A DNA stretch of 64,000 nucleotides from Chitinophaga chungangae (lineage in GTDB: Bacteria > Bacteroidota > Bacteroidia > Chitinophagales > Chitinophagaceae), in assembly GCF_017742215.1 (NCBI RefSeq), contig NZ_JAGHKP010000004.1, forward strand, positions 186,001 through 250,000, read 5' to 3'. Numbering within the stretch: position 1 is the stretch's first letter; every line of letters begins with the position of its first letter. Of the stretch, positions 1 through 8,719 are shown piece after piece. The notes under the pieces were generated by a model that was given only the letters and a program-made list of their open reading frames with translations, made no database searches and had not been told where the DNA came from. Position numbers and translations under genes: made by a program.

Positions 1-164
1 AGCTGGAAACCAGCCGCAATGTAAAGGCATTTCTCAACAAACTCCGTGAAACCTGGCAATTCCTGCCAGCCAATTACGTAACGTCCACCGTTAAAAAGAC
101 GGGCCGCGACAAGATCCTGGAGTTCATCGATGAAATGAACGGGCGTTTTCAGCGCATCGCCTAG
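1..164 (+). CDS. engB: Ribosome biogenesis GTP-binding protein EngB/YsxC, C-terminal end (partial)
   Basis: Only the last 53 codons are in the window, read from base 3 to the TAG at 162-164. The translation ends with a segment resembling the C-terminus of EngB/YihA GTPases: an NVKAFLNKL helix, then FLPANYVTSTVKKTGRDKIL, where the TS-x-KKTGRDxIL part is the end of the G domain. EngB proteins assist assembly of the large ribosomal subunit. The stop codon overlaps the stop of the convergent gene by two bases within CTAG at 161-164, so the two genes share their termination site. The G1-G4 motifs lie outside the window, so the identification rests on the tail alone. Confidence 0.75.
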   Translation, partial: LETSRNVKAFLNKLRETWQFLPANYVTSTVKKTGRDKILEFIDEMNGRFQRIA

Positions 165-634
165 TTCACGATCTTGTTCGCGCAGGAGCTGCTGGCAAAG
201 GCCTCAGGCTTCGCTTTGAACGCAAACCCCATCCCGAGGATGTAACCCATCGCTTCCCTGAGCGCCAGGTTGCTTTTGAACTGGGGATTGGTGTTGATGT
301 CCGCATGCACTTCCATGTCCACGTCGTATTCGGTGAACAGGTCGCACAGCTCGTAAGCGATCTCGATGCTTTTGGCTACTTCCACCAGCATTCTTTCTTT
401 GATGGAATAAACGTCGCGGGTCTTTTCGTTGTGAATGAACATAAAACCGCCGTGGCCTTCGCGCAGGAACACGATAACGGTGGCAAACTCGGTTTCAAGC
501 CCTTTCACCTGGGAATCGGTGCCGATACAGACCTTTAAACGGTGGCCAAGGCCGGTTTCCCGGACGATGGCATGCCGCACCTCCTCCATGATGGGCAAGT
601 GAATAGGTTCGCCGTTGAATCTTCTCCATTTCAT
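161..634 (-). CDS. YkuK-like (DUF458) RNase H-fold protein
   Basis: 157 aa from the ATG at 634. A longer open frame to 712 exists, but the family N-terminus (MKWRRFNGEP) begins here. The acidic pattern with IGTDSQ near residue 40 and a later VHADIN is typical of the DUF458/YkuK family, which has an RNase H-like fold and is known from Bacillus and Bacteroidota. The molecular function is not established; a nuclease role is only inferred from the fold. It is convergent with engB, and the two stop codons overlap. Confidence 0.8.
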   Translation of the reverse strand: MKWRRFNGEPIHLPIMEEVRHAIVRETGLGHRLKVCIGTDSQVKGLETEFATVIVFLREGHGGFMFIHNEKTRDVYSIKERMLVEVAKSIEIAYELCDLFTEYDVDMEVHADINTNPQFKSNLALREAMGYILGMGFAFKAKPEAFASSSCANKIVN

Positions 635-797
635 GGGTTGTAAGTTTTGAACGGTAAAGCGTATACGAATGCCAGTCTGATGGGTCTTTGGCCGTGGGCT
701 AACACGATGCATGAAGTATTAACCGAATATACGACTTTTTACTGCAGTGAATGTTACTGCAATATGAAAGGGGGGAGGAATGGGGAAATTGTGTGGA

Positions 798-1169
798 TTA
801 GTACTGGCCGGTGCTCAGCAGCACGAGGGTACAGGCCGGCTGCGCCTTGATGCCGTTGGCTTCCGCCAGCTGGATGAGCTCTGGGTTTTCCGTGCCCGGG
901 TTAAAAATGATCCGTTTGGGTTTCAGGCTGAGGATGTAATCGTAGTATTGCTGCTGCCGCAAAGGGTTAAGGTATAACGTGACCGTATCAACGCCTTCCG
1001 TTTGCGGATGTTCTTCCATAATGGGCGTATCGCCGATGGCGCCCGTCCGCTGGCCGATGGCGATCACCGGGTGACCATGCGCCCGCAGCCTGGTAACGGC
1101 CAGGTAGCTGTAGCGGTCGGGATGCGGCGAAGCGCCGATAACAACGGTCAGTTTAGGTGTGTTTGCCAT
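798..1169 (-). CDS. CoA-binding (YccU-type) Rossmann protein
   Basis: 123 aa from the ATG at 1169; an in-frame ATG at 1190 would add seven residues. The protein begins with KLTVVIGASPHPDRYSY, the glycine-rich strand-loop of the CoA_binding_2 family. It continues with a DTVTLYLNP strand and a conserved FNPGTENPEL motif. This single-domain family is related to the CoA-binding domain of succinyl-CoA synthetase. Its substrate is unknown. It is a stand-alone minus-strand gene upstream of ykuK with an 163-bp gap. Confidence 0.8.
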   Translation of the reverse strand: MANTPKLTVVIGASPHPDRYSYLAVTRLRAHGHPVIAIGQRTGAIGDTPIMEEHPQTEGVDTVTLYLNPLRQQQYYDYILSLKPKRIIFNPGTENPELIQLAEANGIKAQPACTLVLLSTGQY

Positions 1170-1275
1170 GATCTGAAAGAATGTTTCCATGTTAAAGGGC
1201 GCAAAAGTTGTACCACTGCCGGAATCATGACATTGTTGCATTTCCCCGGGCGCAGGTGGCATATTGGCCGCTTTA

Positions 1276-2220
1276 TCAGAACAAATGATACGCTTTCCGG
1301 GGCAAACGCCCCACGATCTGTTGAAACGCTTCCTGCAAATGCGGGTATTTAAAAGTAAACCCCGCCTGCGTGATACGCGTGGGCAATACCCACCTGCTTT
1401 TGAGCAGCAGCTCGGTTTCCGTGCCGATCAGCGCCGCGCCTATCTTCAGCATCCATTCTTCCGCCGGCAGACCGAAATAATGCCCGCAGGTTTTGCGCAG
1501 CGTGGCCATAAATTCGTTGTTGGTAACAGGATTGGGCGCAACGCAGTTATACGTGCCTTCACATTCCGTATGCGTGTACAGCCACTCCATCATCCGCGCA
1601 ACGTCTTCGATGTGCACCCAGCTGTAACGCTGCCTGCCGCTGCCCTGGCGGCCACCCAGCCCGAATTTCAGGAGGTTGAGGTAAGGCGTCATCACCCCGC
1701 CGGCGCCCAGCGTTACCGCGATGCGGAGAAATACTTTGCGCGTGCGCGGAAGATCGGTTTCGGAAAAGGTCTTTTCCCACAACTTGCATACCTGCACGGA
1801 AAAATCGTTTTCGATCTCGCCGGTGAATTCGTCCATCGGCCGGTCTTCCGCATGCCGGTAAATGGTGGCGGAGCCTGCGTTGATCCAGAGCGCGGGCGGG
1901 TTTTGCAGGCTTTTAACGGCCTCGCCGAGAATGCGGGTGCTGTCTGTGCGACTGGCGAATATTTCGGCTTTATTGGCTTTGTTATAACGACAATTCACGC
2001 TTTTGCCGGCGAGATTGATGAGCAGGTCCGCATCTTCCAGCGTGGCGACCCAGGGGCCGGTGGTGCGGCCGTCCCACTTTACATGGGTCACATTGGGATG
2101 CGTGCTGTTTTGCGGGTGGCGGCTGAGGATCACGATGCGGTTGTACTCCCCGAAATATTCCACGAGGCCGTTGCCGATAAAACCGGTGCCGCCGGCGATC
2201 ACGATCTTTTTGTTTTTCAT
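1276..2220 (-). CDS. TIGR01777 family epimerase-like protein (YfcH-type SDR)
   Basis: 314 aa. An NAD(P)-binding Rossmann motif (GGTGFIG, residues 10-16) opens the protein. It is followed by the INLAGKSV and KAEIFASRTDSTR segments characteristic of the TIGR01777/YfcH extended short-chain dehydrogenase family, and by a C-terminal DUF1731-like part. The catalytic Tyr-x-x-x-Lys of classical SDRs is not obvious, which is usual in this family, so an oxidoreductase or epimerase activity is only presumed. An 18-bp operator-like sequence lies directly upstream (2229-2246). It is identical to one upstream of the adjacent GbsR-type regulator, so the two genes are probably co-regulated. Confidence 0.85.
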   Translation of the reverse strand: MKNKKIVIAGGTGFIGNGLVEYFGEYNRIVILSRHPQNSTHPNVTHVKWDGRTTGPWVATLEDADLLINLAGKSVNCRYNKANKAEIFASRTDSTRILGEAVKSLQNPPALWINAGSATIYRHAEDRPMDEFTGEIENDFSVQVCKLWEKTFSETDLPRTRKVFLRIAVTLGAGGVMTPYLNLLKFGLGGRQGSGRQRYSWVHIEDVARMMEWLYTHTECEGTYNCVAPNPVTNNEFMATLRKTCGHYFGLPAEEWMLKIGAALIGTETELLLKSRWVLPTRITQAGFTFKYPHLQEAFQQIVGRLPRKAYHLF

Positions 2221-2228
2221 TGTCAGGG

Positions 2229-2246
2229 ATGTTTTTGAACTTTCAA
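2229..2246 (-). promoter_or_regulatory. Operator-like site upstream of the TIGR01777 gene
   Basis: The plus strand reads ATGTTTTTGAACTTTCAA. It contains the inverted repeat TTGAA-CT-TTCAA (2235-2246). The same 18 bases occur at 2826-2843, in front of the regulator gene. The site lies 9 bp upstream of the start codon, where a bound repressor would block transcription. That the GbsR/MarR protein binds it is an inference. Confidence 0.6.
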
Positions 2247-2302
2247 TAAAAAATGAAACATTTAGGTATAGGGATAAGAAGGACGGTCCGGGAAGCGCGG
2301 GC

Positions 2303-2809
2303 TTAGCGGATGACCTTCAGCAGGGTGCTGTAAAACCAGTGTTCTTCCGACTTGATGAAGGCGTTGAGCGCGGCATCGGTCTGGTGGGCGAACTTCTGAA
2401 TGTTTTGCATGGTTTCGCGGAAAGCCTTTACGTGTTTATCTTTCTGGTCGCCTTCCACTTTATTGAGCTGAACGAGCACTTTAAGGATGGGGTCCAGCTC
2501 GCGTTTCTTCCTTTCGCGGGCGATGGCGGTGCCTGCTTTCCAGATATCTTTTTCCGCGATAAAAAATTCCTTTCTTTCGCCAGGCACGAGTACTTTTTCG
2601 ACGATGCCCCAGTTCATCAGCTCGCGTACGTTCATGTTGGCATTGCCGCGGGAGATGTCCAGCGCTTCCATGATCTCTTCGGCGCTCATAGGGTCGGGCG
2701 CGATCAGGAGCAGGGCGTGGATCTGGGCCATGGTGCGGTTAACGCCCCATTGCGCGCCCAGCAAGCCCCATGCCTGTATGAATTGTGCTTTGGCTTCTGG
2801 CAATTTCAT
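2303..2809 (-). CDS. GbsR/MarR family transcriptional regulator
   Basis: 168 aa. The N-terminal half (about residues 20-90) is a winged helix-turn-helix. It contains MSAEEIMEALDISRGNANMNVRELMNWG, a pattern found in GbsR-type MarR relatives, and the C-terminal half is helical and charged. GbsR of Bacillus represses osmoprotectant genes, but the ligand here is unknown. The gene sits 82 bp upstream of the TIGR01777 gene on the same strand. Both have an identical palindromic site just before the start codon, which suggests autoregulation and control of the neighbour. Confidence 0.85.
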   Translation of the reverse strand: MKLPEAKAQFIQAWGLLGAQWGVNRTMAQIHALLLIAPDPMSAEEIMEALDISRGNANMNVRELMNWGIVEKVLVPGERKEFFIAEKDIWKAGTAIARERKKRELDPILKVLVQLNKVEGDQKDKHVKAFRETMQNIQKFAHQTDAALNAFIKSEEHWFYSTLLKVIR

Positions 2810-2825
2810 ACCTCAAAGCTATAGA

Positions 2826-2843
2826 ATGTTTTTGAACTTTCAA
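2826..2843 (-). promoter_or_regulatory. Operator-like site upstream of the GbsR/MarR gene
   Basis: Identical over 18 bp to 2229-2246, with the same inverted repeat TTGAA-CT-TTCAA at 2832-2843. It ends 17 bp upstream of the regulator start codon. A further TTGAAAA occurs a few bases upstream (2850-2856) and may be a half-site. Confidence 0.6.
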
Positions 2844-2897
2844 AACTTATTGAAAATTATTTATAGTGACGGAAAGGAGTTGGCGGTTATCGGAGGT

Positions 2898-3287
2898 TCA
2901 GCCCTCCGACTGCAACCCGATGCGGTTGCCTTCGGTGTCTGTAAAAACAGCCTGGTAACCCATTTCGTTTTCGGGGGAAACGGGCGTTTTGTCGTGTACA
3001 ATGCGGCCGCCCGCGCCGGGCACGCGTTCCAGCACTTCGCTGAGGTCTGCCCCGCAATAAAAATATACCGTGCAGCCACGCTGGCTGGGCACTGCGTCCG
3101 GCCCTTCCACGATAGCTCCGCTTACGCCTTCGTAGCCGTTCTCGTTAGGGAACAATCCCATGCGGTTACCACGCACGCGGGTTTCCAGCAGTTCGAAATT
3201 GAATACAGTGTTGTAAAATTTTCTGGCCCGTTCAAAATTGCTGACAGGTATTTCAAACCATTTGAGGGCATTTTTGGGAACCTGCAT
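2898..3287 (-). CDS. VOC (glyoxalase/bleomycin-resistance fold) family protein
   Basis: 129 aa. It has the beta-alpha-beta-beta-beta layout of a single VOC module: KWFEIPVSNFERARKFYNTVF at the N-terminus and a TEGNRIGLQS strand at the end, where the family normally places a metal ligand. Such proteins include lyases, dioxygenases and resistance proteins, so the substrate cannot be read from the sequence. The ATG at 3287 is the only good start. The 233-bp gap beyond it (3288-3520) holds only the terminator of the E2 gene and AT-rich sequence. Confidence 0.85.
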   Translation of the reverse strand: MQVPKNALKWFEIPVSNFERARKFYNTVFNFELLETRVRGNRMGLFPNENGYEGVSGAIVEGPDAVPSQRGCTVYFYCGADLSEVLERVPGAGGRIVHDKTPVSPENEMGYQAVFTDTEGNRIGLQSEG

Positions 3288-3468
3288 TGCGTATCATTTG
3301 GGGGAATGAATATGAATTTAATAAAATATGGGGATATTATTAGATTTTTTTCAAACGCAAAACAGCCGTAGCCGTTAGAATTGATATTATTTTGACAAGC
3401 CCCTTCTCCTCGTTATTCACCTTTCATGCATGGATAATATAATATTGATTTGGGGAAACGTTTTCACA

Positions 3469-3502
3469 TAAAAAAGCCGCCCCGGGAAGGAGCGGCTTTC
3501 GG
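3469..3502 (-). terminator. Rho-independent terminator after the E2 gene
   Basis: On the minus strand the stem AAAGCCGC/GCGGCTTT encloses a GC-rich loop and is followed by a T-run. It lies about 20 bp past the stop codon of the dihydrolipoamide acetyltransferase gene. Confidence 0.8.
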
Positions 3503-3520
3503 AATATCTCGGGAATGTTT

Positions 3521-5188
3521 TTATACGAACATCGTCACCGGGTTTTCCAGGAAACCTTTCAGGGTTACCAGGAAACGTGAGCCCACAGCGCCGTCTACCG
3601 TACGGTGGTCGCAGCTCATGGTCACTTTCATCACGTTGGTGGCTTTGAACTGGCCGTTTTCCACCATCACGGTTTCCTTGATGGCGCCTACCGCGAGGAT
3701 GGCGGAATCGGGAGGGTTGATGATGGCGGTGAACTGCTCGATGCCCATCATGCCGAGGTTAGACACGGTGAAGGTGTTGCCGGAATAATCCTGCGGCTGC
3801 AGTTTTTTGTTCTTCGCTTTATCGTTCAGCACTTTGGTTTCGGCCGCGATCTGGGAGAAGCTCTTCTGGTCCGCAAAACGGATCACGGGAACGATCAGCC
3901 CTTCGTCTACCGCCACGGCAGAGCCGATGTGGATGTGATGATTGTGACGGATGGTGTCTCCCAGCCAGCTGCTGTTCACGTCAGGGTGCTGGCGCAGCGC
4001 CATGGCGCAGGCTTTGATCACCATGTCGTTGAAAGAAACTTTAACGGGGGAAACTTTATTGATGGCTTCGCGGGCTTCCATGGCCTTGTCCATGTTGATT
4101 TCCATGGTAAGGTAGAAGTGCGGCGCCTGGAATTTGCTTTCTCCGAGACGGCGTGCGATGGCTTTGCGCATCTGCGATACGGGAGTATCGGTGTGGCTTT
4201 CCTGTCCTGCGGGGGCGAACGCGGCCACCTGGGGAGCGGGTTTGCCTGCAGCGGGCGCCGCGGCAGGAGCGGCTTTGGAAGGCACGAAGCTGTCCACGTC
4301 TTTTTTCACGATACGGCCGCCGTCGCCGGAGCCGGGTACCTGGCTGATATCGATGCCTTTTTCTTCCGCCAGTTTTTTAGCGAGGGGAGAGGCTTTCACC
4401 CTTCCGTCGCCGTTGGCGGCAGGAACTGCGGCTTCCGCTGCCGGGGCGGCGGATGCTGCGGGCGCAGCTGCGGAGGTTTCAGCGGGGGCGGCAGCTTTGG
4501 GGGCCGCGCCGCCGGATTGCTCGGCTGCGAGTATGGCGTCTACGTTTGTTCCTTTTTTACCTACGATGGCGATAATGCCGTTCACCTTGGCCACTTCGCC
4601 TTCGGGAACGCCGATGTGCAGCAGCGTACCGTCTGCATAACCGATCACTTCCATGGTGGCTTTGTCGGTTTCCACTTCGGCCAGCACGTCGTCAGATTTC
4701 ACGGTGTCGCCTACTTTTTTATTCCAGGCCACGATCTTGCCTTCGGTCATGGTGTCGCTCAGCAGCGGCATACGGATCACGGTCGCGTCTTTCAGCGCTG
4801 CGTCCAGCGCGCCTTTGTCTGCCTGGGGAGCTGCGGCGGGAGCGGCTTCTGCTTTTGCTTCCGCTTTGGGGGCAGGGGCGGCGGCATCTGCTTTCGGAGC
4901 GGCGGCTTTGGCGCCTCCGTTCCCTTCCAGCAATCCTTTGTAATCCTCGCCGGGCTTGCCTACAATGGCAATGATCTCATTCACCTTCGCCGCTTTTCCT
5001 TTCTCCACGCCAATATATAACAACGTACCGTCCACATAACCCATTACTTCCATGGTGGCCTTATCGGTTTCCACTTCGGCAATAATGTCGTCGGACTTTA
5101 CGGTATCGCCTACCTTCTTATGCCATTCCGCAATCACCCCTTCCGTCATCGTATCGCTTAAAAGGGGCATTCTGATAACTTCTGCCAT
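3521..5188 (-). CDS. pdhC: Pyruvate dehydrogenase complex E2, dihydrolipoamide acetyltransferase
   Basis: 555 aa. Two N-terminal lipoyl domains carry the sequence VETDKATMEV, with lipoylated lysines near K43 and K176. They are joined by Ala/Pro/Lys-rich flexible linkers. A peripheral E1/E3-binding domain (VKASPLAKKLAEEKGID, near residue 265) follows. The C-terminal catalytic acetyltransferase domain has the HRTVDG active-site motif with H528 and D532. The enzyme transfers the acetyl group from lipoyl to CoA to feed the TCA cycle. Two lipoyl domains and the MPLLSDTMTEG start are typical of Bacteroidota pyruvate E2. E1 and E3 genes are not in the window. Confidence 0.92.
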   Translation of the reverse strand: MAEVIRMPLLSDTMTEGVIAEWHKKVGDTVKSDDIIAEVETDKATMEVMGYVDGTLLYIGVEKGKAAKVNEIIAIVGKPGEDYKGLLEGNGGAKAAAPKADAAAPAPKAEAKAEAAPAAAPQADKGALDAALKDATVIRMPLLSDTMTEGKIVAWNKKVGDTVKSDDVLAEVETDKATMEVIGYADGTLLHIGVPEGEVAKVNGIIAIVGKKGTNVDAILAAEQSGGAAPKAAAPAETSAAAPAASAAPAAEAAVPAANGDGRVKASPLAKKLAEEKGIDISQVPGSGDGGRIVKKDVDSFVPSKAAPAAAPAAGKPAPQVAAFAPAGQESHTDTPVSQMRKAIARRLGESKFQAPHFYLTMEINMDKAMEAREAINKVSPVKVSFNDMVIKACAMALRQHPDVNSSWLGDTIRHNHHIHIGSAVAVDEGLIVPVIRFADQKSFSQIAAETKVLNDKAKNKKLQPQDYSGNTFTVSNLGMMGIEQFTAIINPPDSAILAVGAIKETVMVENGQFKATNVMKVTMSCDHRTVDGAVGSRFLVTLKGFLENPVTMFV

Positions 5189-5295
5189 AGTATTTCTTCG
5201 AAATTTTGCCCAAACCTACATGTTTTTGCGCAAAAACGCAACGCATGCGGGGGGCCGGTGTTTAAAAAATAACCATTCCCGTGCCGGGTAACGGT

Positions 5296-7179
5296 TTAAA
5301 AATCAAGTTCCATGTTCAACCGGTCTTTCAATTCTTTCACGAGCGGGTACTTTTCGACCATCCGCGTGAACTGCTCCCGGCTGGAGAGCGGCGCGGGGCC
5401 GGAATCCGCCGTTTGCTGCTGGCTTTCGTCCAGCTGGAGGGTAAGAATGAGGGCGTTGTTGCGGAATTTTTGCTTGAAGAATTCGGATATTTCGAGCTTT
5501 TCTTCTTCCATAAACCGGTACTGCACGATGTTCCGGCTCACGATGCAGATCTCTTCGGGCCCCAGCATGGCGGTTTGGGCCAGCTGGAGGTTGCTTACGA
5601 CGGTCATTTTGTTGGCCTGCCTGAACCGGTCGATAAATTCGTCCCAGTACACGGCGATGGCCCCGGCGGTGAGCGGTATGCTGTTGTTCACCGTGGCGGT
5701 GACCTGCTGTTGTTTGGCTGCCATGGCCTCTTTCATTGCGGCGAGGCCGGTCAGTTTGGGCCTGGCGGCGCCGTTGCCCGTTGAAGCTGCCGGTGAGGCG
5801 GGCTGTGCGGGGGCGGTATAGTTTTGTACCGGCGTGCCCTGCTGCGAAGGCGCGGGGGGCGCGGTTCTTGTTTCGGGGGAAGGAGTGACCGGCGCTTTTT
5901 GCTGCGGGGCGCCTTTTTCCACTTCGATGGTCAGCTTCGGTTCCTGCGGCGCGATGGTTTTGCTGGTGGCGGGTTTGCCATAGATCGGCTGCGGAAGCGG
6001 GGCTCTCAGGCGCTGGGGGGCTCCTTCAGGGACCAGGTTTTTTTTTACCACTTCGCCCGTCTGATCGTTGCTTACGAGGGTTACCGCCTGCTGCAGGTAA
6101 CACAGCCTGATAAGGGCCATTTCCACATGCAGCCTTTTGTTGCGGGCCATCCGGTAGCCGATCTCGGTTTCGTTGAGCAGGTGCAGGGCCGTAACGAGGT
6201 AAGCGGAGCTGACGCGGCCGCTCATCTGTTTGTAACGGTCTTTCAGGTTGGCGCTTACTTCCATGAGGTGCAGCACTTTTTCGTCCTTACACACCAGCAG
6301 GTTCCGCAGGAACTCCGCCCATCCGCCGAGGAAGTTGTCTCCCTCGAAACCTTTCTGCAAAATTTCGTCGAAGATCAGCAGCGATCCCGCAATATCCTGC
6401 GTGAGCACGGATTCCATGACGCGGAAAAAATAATCGTAGTCGAGGATGTTGAGATGCTCGAGCGTATTCTGGTAAGTAAGTTTGCCGCCGGTGAAGCTCA
6501 CGATCTTGTCCAGCGTGCTGAGGGAATCCCTCATGCAGCCGTCCGTTTTCTGGGCGATCAGGTGAAGGGCGTCGCCTTCGGCGGTCATATGTTCTTTGGT
6601 AACGATCTCCTGGAGATGGTCTACCGTATCCTGTATGGTAATGCGTTTGAAGTCGAAGATCTGGCACCGGCTGAGGATGGTGGGCAGGATCTTGTGTTTT
6701 TCCGTGGTGGCGAGAATGAAGATCGCGTAGGAGGGCGGTTCTTCCAGCGTTTTCAGAAAAGCGTTGAAGGCCGAGGAGCTGAGCATGTGCACCTCATCGA
6801 TGATATAGATCTTGTATTTGCCAGCCTGGGGAGCGAAGCGCACCTGGTCTACCAGCGTGCGGATATCGTCTACCGAGTTGTTGGAAGCCGCGTCCAGCTC
6901 GTGGATGTTAAAGGAGCTGCCTTCGTTGAAGGTGCGGCAGGAACTGCACTCGTTGCAGGCTTCGCCATCGGGCTGGAGGTTCTCGCAGTTGATGGTTTTC
7001 GCCAGGATGCGCGCGCAGGTGGTTTTGCCCACGCCGCGCGGGCCGCAGAACAGGAAGGCATGGGCCAGCTGGTTGTTGCGGATGGCATTTTTGAGTGTGG
7101 TGGTGATATGGGCTTGCCCTACTACCGTGGAGAAATTCTGCGGACGGTATTTACGGGCGGATACTATAAAATTTTCCAT
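5296..7179 (-). CDS. dnaX: DNA polymerase III subunit gamma/tau
   Basis: 627 aa from the ATG at 7179. A 24-residue upstream extension is open, but the conserved N-terminus MENFIVSARKYRPQ starts here. The AAA+ clamp-loader domain has Walker A GPRGVGKT (46-53), a zinc-binding cysteine set (C65, C75, C78, C81), a DEVH Walker B (131-134) and an SRC sensor motif after TIL. A Pro/Gln/Ala-rich linker separates this from a C-terminal tau-like domain. The protein is the clamp-loader motor that links the replicative polymerases. No obvious frameshift signal for gamma was searched for in detail. Confidence 0.95.
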   Translation of the reverse strand: MENFIVSARKYRPQNFSTVVGQAHITTTLKNAIRNNQLAHAFLFCGPRGVGKTTCARILAKTINCENLQPDGEACNECSSCRTFNEGSSFNIHELDAASNNSVDDIRTLVDQVRFAPQAGKYKIYIIDEVHMLSSSAFNAFLKTLEEPPSYAIFILATTEKHKILPTILSRCQIFDFKRITIQDTVDHLQEIVTKEHMTAEGDALHLIAQKTDGCMRDSLSTLDKIVSFTGGKLTYQNTLEHLNILDYDYFFRVMESVLTQDIAGSLLIFDEILQKGFEGDNFLGGWAEFLRNLLVCKDEKVLHLMEVSANLKDRYKQMSGRVSSAYLVTALHLLNETEIGYRMARNKRLHVEMALIRLCYLQQAVTLVSNDQTGEVVKKNLVPEGAPQRLRAPLPQPIYGKPATSKTIAPQEPKLTIEVEKGAPQQKAPVTPSPETRTAPPAPSQQGTPVQNYTAPAQPASPAASTGNGAARPKLTGLAAMKEAMAAKQQQVTATVNNSIPLTAGAIAVYWDEFIDRFRQANKMTVVSNLQLAQTAMLGPEEICIVSRNIVQYRFMEEEKLEISEFFKQKFRNNALILTLQLDESQQQTADSGPAPLSSREQFTRMVEKYPLVKELKDRLNMELDF

Positions 7180-7273
7180 GATGGGAGACGCTCCTTTCCA
7201 AAAGCCGAAAGTAACGCAAAAATCAAAAAGTAAAAAACGAAAAAGCTGCAATCGGCCACCATGGCTGATGTAG

Positions 7274-8440
7274 CTATTTCAGGATGGGATGGCGCTTAAA
7301 TTCCTGTGTACGGTCGAACAGGTAACGGAAAGTGATCAGCTCGCGGGTGTGAAAAGTGCCGAGGCTTTCGGCCACATTCATCATTTTAGGGTTGAAGTCG
7401 CCGATCCACTGCATTTCGTATTCGTCGTACAAATGCTGCGCCTGTATCACTTTCGCCCCGCCTTCCACGATAAGGTACGCGTCTACGCCCTTGCCCTGGA
7501 ACTCAGGCACCACGCCGAACACGATGCCGGTGAACTTGCGGCAGGCGCCGGTCATTTTCAGCCACAGGAACTGCAGCTTCTGCAACAGCCCGAATTTGCC
7601 GCCCATGTGTTTGAAATACTGGTTCAGCTCAGGCAGGTTCACCCACAGCGCGATGGGCTCGTCGTTATGATAAGCGAACCACACGATCCTTTCGTCCAGC
7701 ACGGGTTTCATTTTTTTGAACAGCATCAGGGCCTGTTCTTTGGAGATTTCTTTTAAACCGCCATGCTGCGCCCAGGCTTTATTGTACACGGTGGTAAAGT
7801 CCTGCGCGTATTTCTCGAGCTCTTTTTTCCGGATGTGCCGGGCTGAAAAGGCGGGATCTTTGGCGATGGCGGCATGCCGTTCGTAGAATTTGTCCTGGAT
7901 GCGGTTTTTCACGTCCAGCCCGAAGCAGACCTGGGTGAAAAAAGGCCGGAAGCCGTAATTCTCGAATAATCCGCGGTAATAGGGCGGATTGTAGTTCATG
8001 CCGAAAGGCGGGTTCACGAAACCTTTCACCTGCAGGCCCCACCAGCGGTCGCGGTCGCCGAAGTTGATCGGGCCATCCATCGCGCCCATGCCTCTTTCGG
8101 TGAGCCATTGTTTGGCCGTATCGAAAAGCAGGTTCGCGGCCTGCTGGTCGTTCACGCAGTCGAAAAAACCGACGCCGCCCACGGGCTGCTCGTCGCCAAT
8201 GGTCTTATATTTTTTGTTGACGAACGCGGCGATGCGGCCGGCCAGGTTTCCTTTCTCATCCTTCATCACCCACCTCACGCATTCGCCGAAACGGAACGTT
8301 TTGTTTTTTTCCGGATCGAAAACCTCTTGTATATCCTTGTCCAGCGGCTGGTTCCAGCCTTCGTAACCTTTGTTGAGCGAAACGTGTACGTCCAGGAATT
8401 CCCGGGCCGTGCGGGCGTCTTTAACCACAAATAATTTCAT
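7274..8440 (-). CDS. YghO-like GNAT-superfamily acyltransferase
   Basis: 388 aa from the ATG at 8440; upstream residues of the open frame lie in non-coding sequence. It contains GPINFGDRDRWWGL and FGMNYNPPYY segments resembling the poorly characterised YghO family. A late GNAT-like block follows (FGVVPEFQGKGVDAYL, with Q-G-K-G acetyl-CoA loop character). Members are tandem GNAT-fold proteins of unknown substrate that are widespread in Bacteroidota. It is divergent from the efflux gene set, with a 279-bp gap between them in which I see no gene. Confidence 0.75.
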   Translation of the reverse strand: MKLFVVKDARTAREFLDVHVSLNKGYEGWNQPLDKDIQEVFDPEKNKTFRFGECVRWVMKDEKGNLAGRIAAFVNKKYKTIGDEQPVGGVGFFDCVNDQQAANLLFDTAKQWLTERGMGAMDGPINFGDRDRWWGLQVKGFVNPPFGMNYNPPYYRGLFENYGFRPFFTQVCFGLDVKNRIQDKFYERHAAIAKDPAFSARHIRKKELEKYAQDFTTVYNKAWAQHGGLKEISKEQALMLFKKMKPVLDERIVWFAYHNDEPIALWVNLPELNQYFKHMGGKFGLLQKLQFLWLKMTGACRKFTGIVFGVVPEFQGKGVDAYLIVEGGAKVIQAQHLYDEYEMQWIGDFNPKMMNVAESLGTFHTRELITFRYLFDRTQEFKRHPILK

Positions 8441-8719
8441 CTGGGAAATTTGGGCAAAAATAAAAGTAATTGTGAGACCGTTATCAGGGAAATGCAATTT
8501 GTTGGCACTGAATGCCGAACAAGCCTGTCCCTTTTAAATCGTCGTTTATAATGAAAATCCGTCATTCCGTCACAATTAACGTTTCGTTTAGTATTCCCCG
8601 TATATTTTTATGGAATAAAGGAACCCGTGCGTCTTGATGATTCCATGCAGCGCTGAATCCGTGCGGCCGATAACAGTAGTAGCTATTTCACCCTTGTAAA
8701 TACCACACACTATTAACCT

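Noticed and set aside
3605-5020. Long open frame opposite the E2 gene (471 codons)
   Set aside because: It is an antisense shadow of a Gly/Ala/Lys-rich, GC-rich coding region. Its translation is low complexity (Gly/His/Arg-rich) with no domain.
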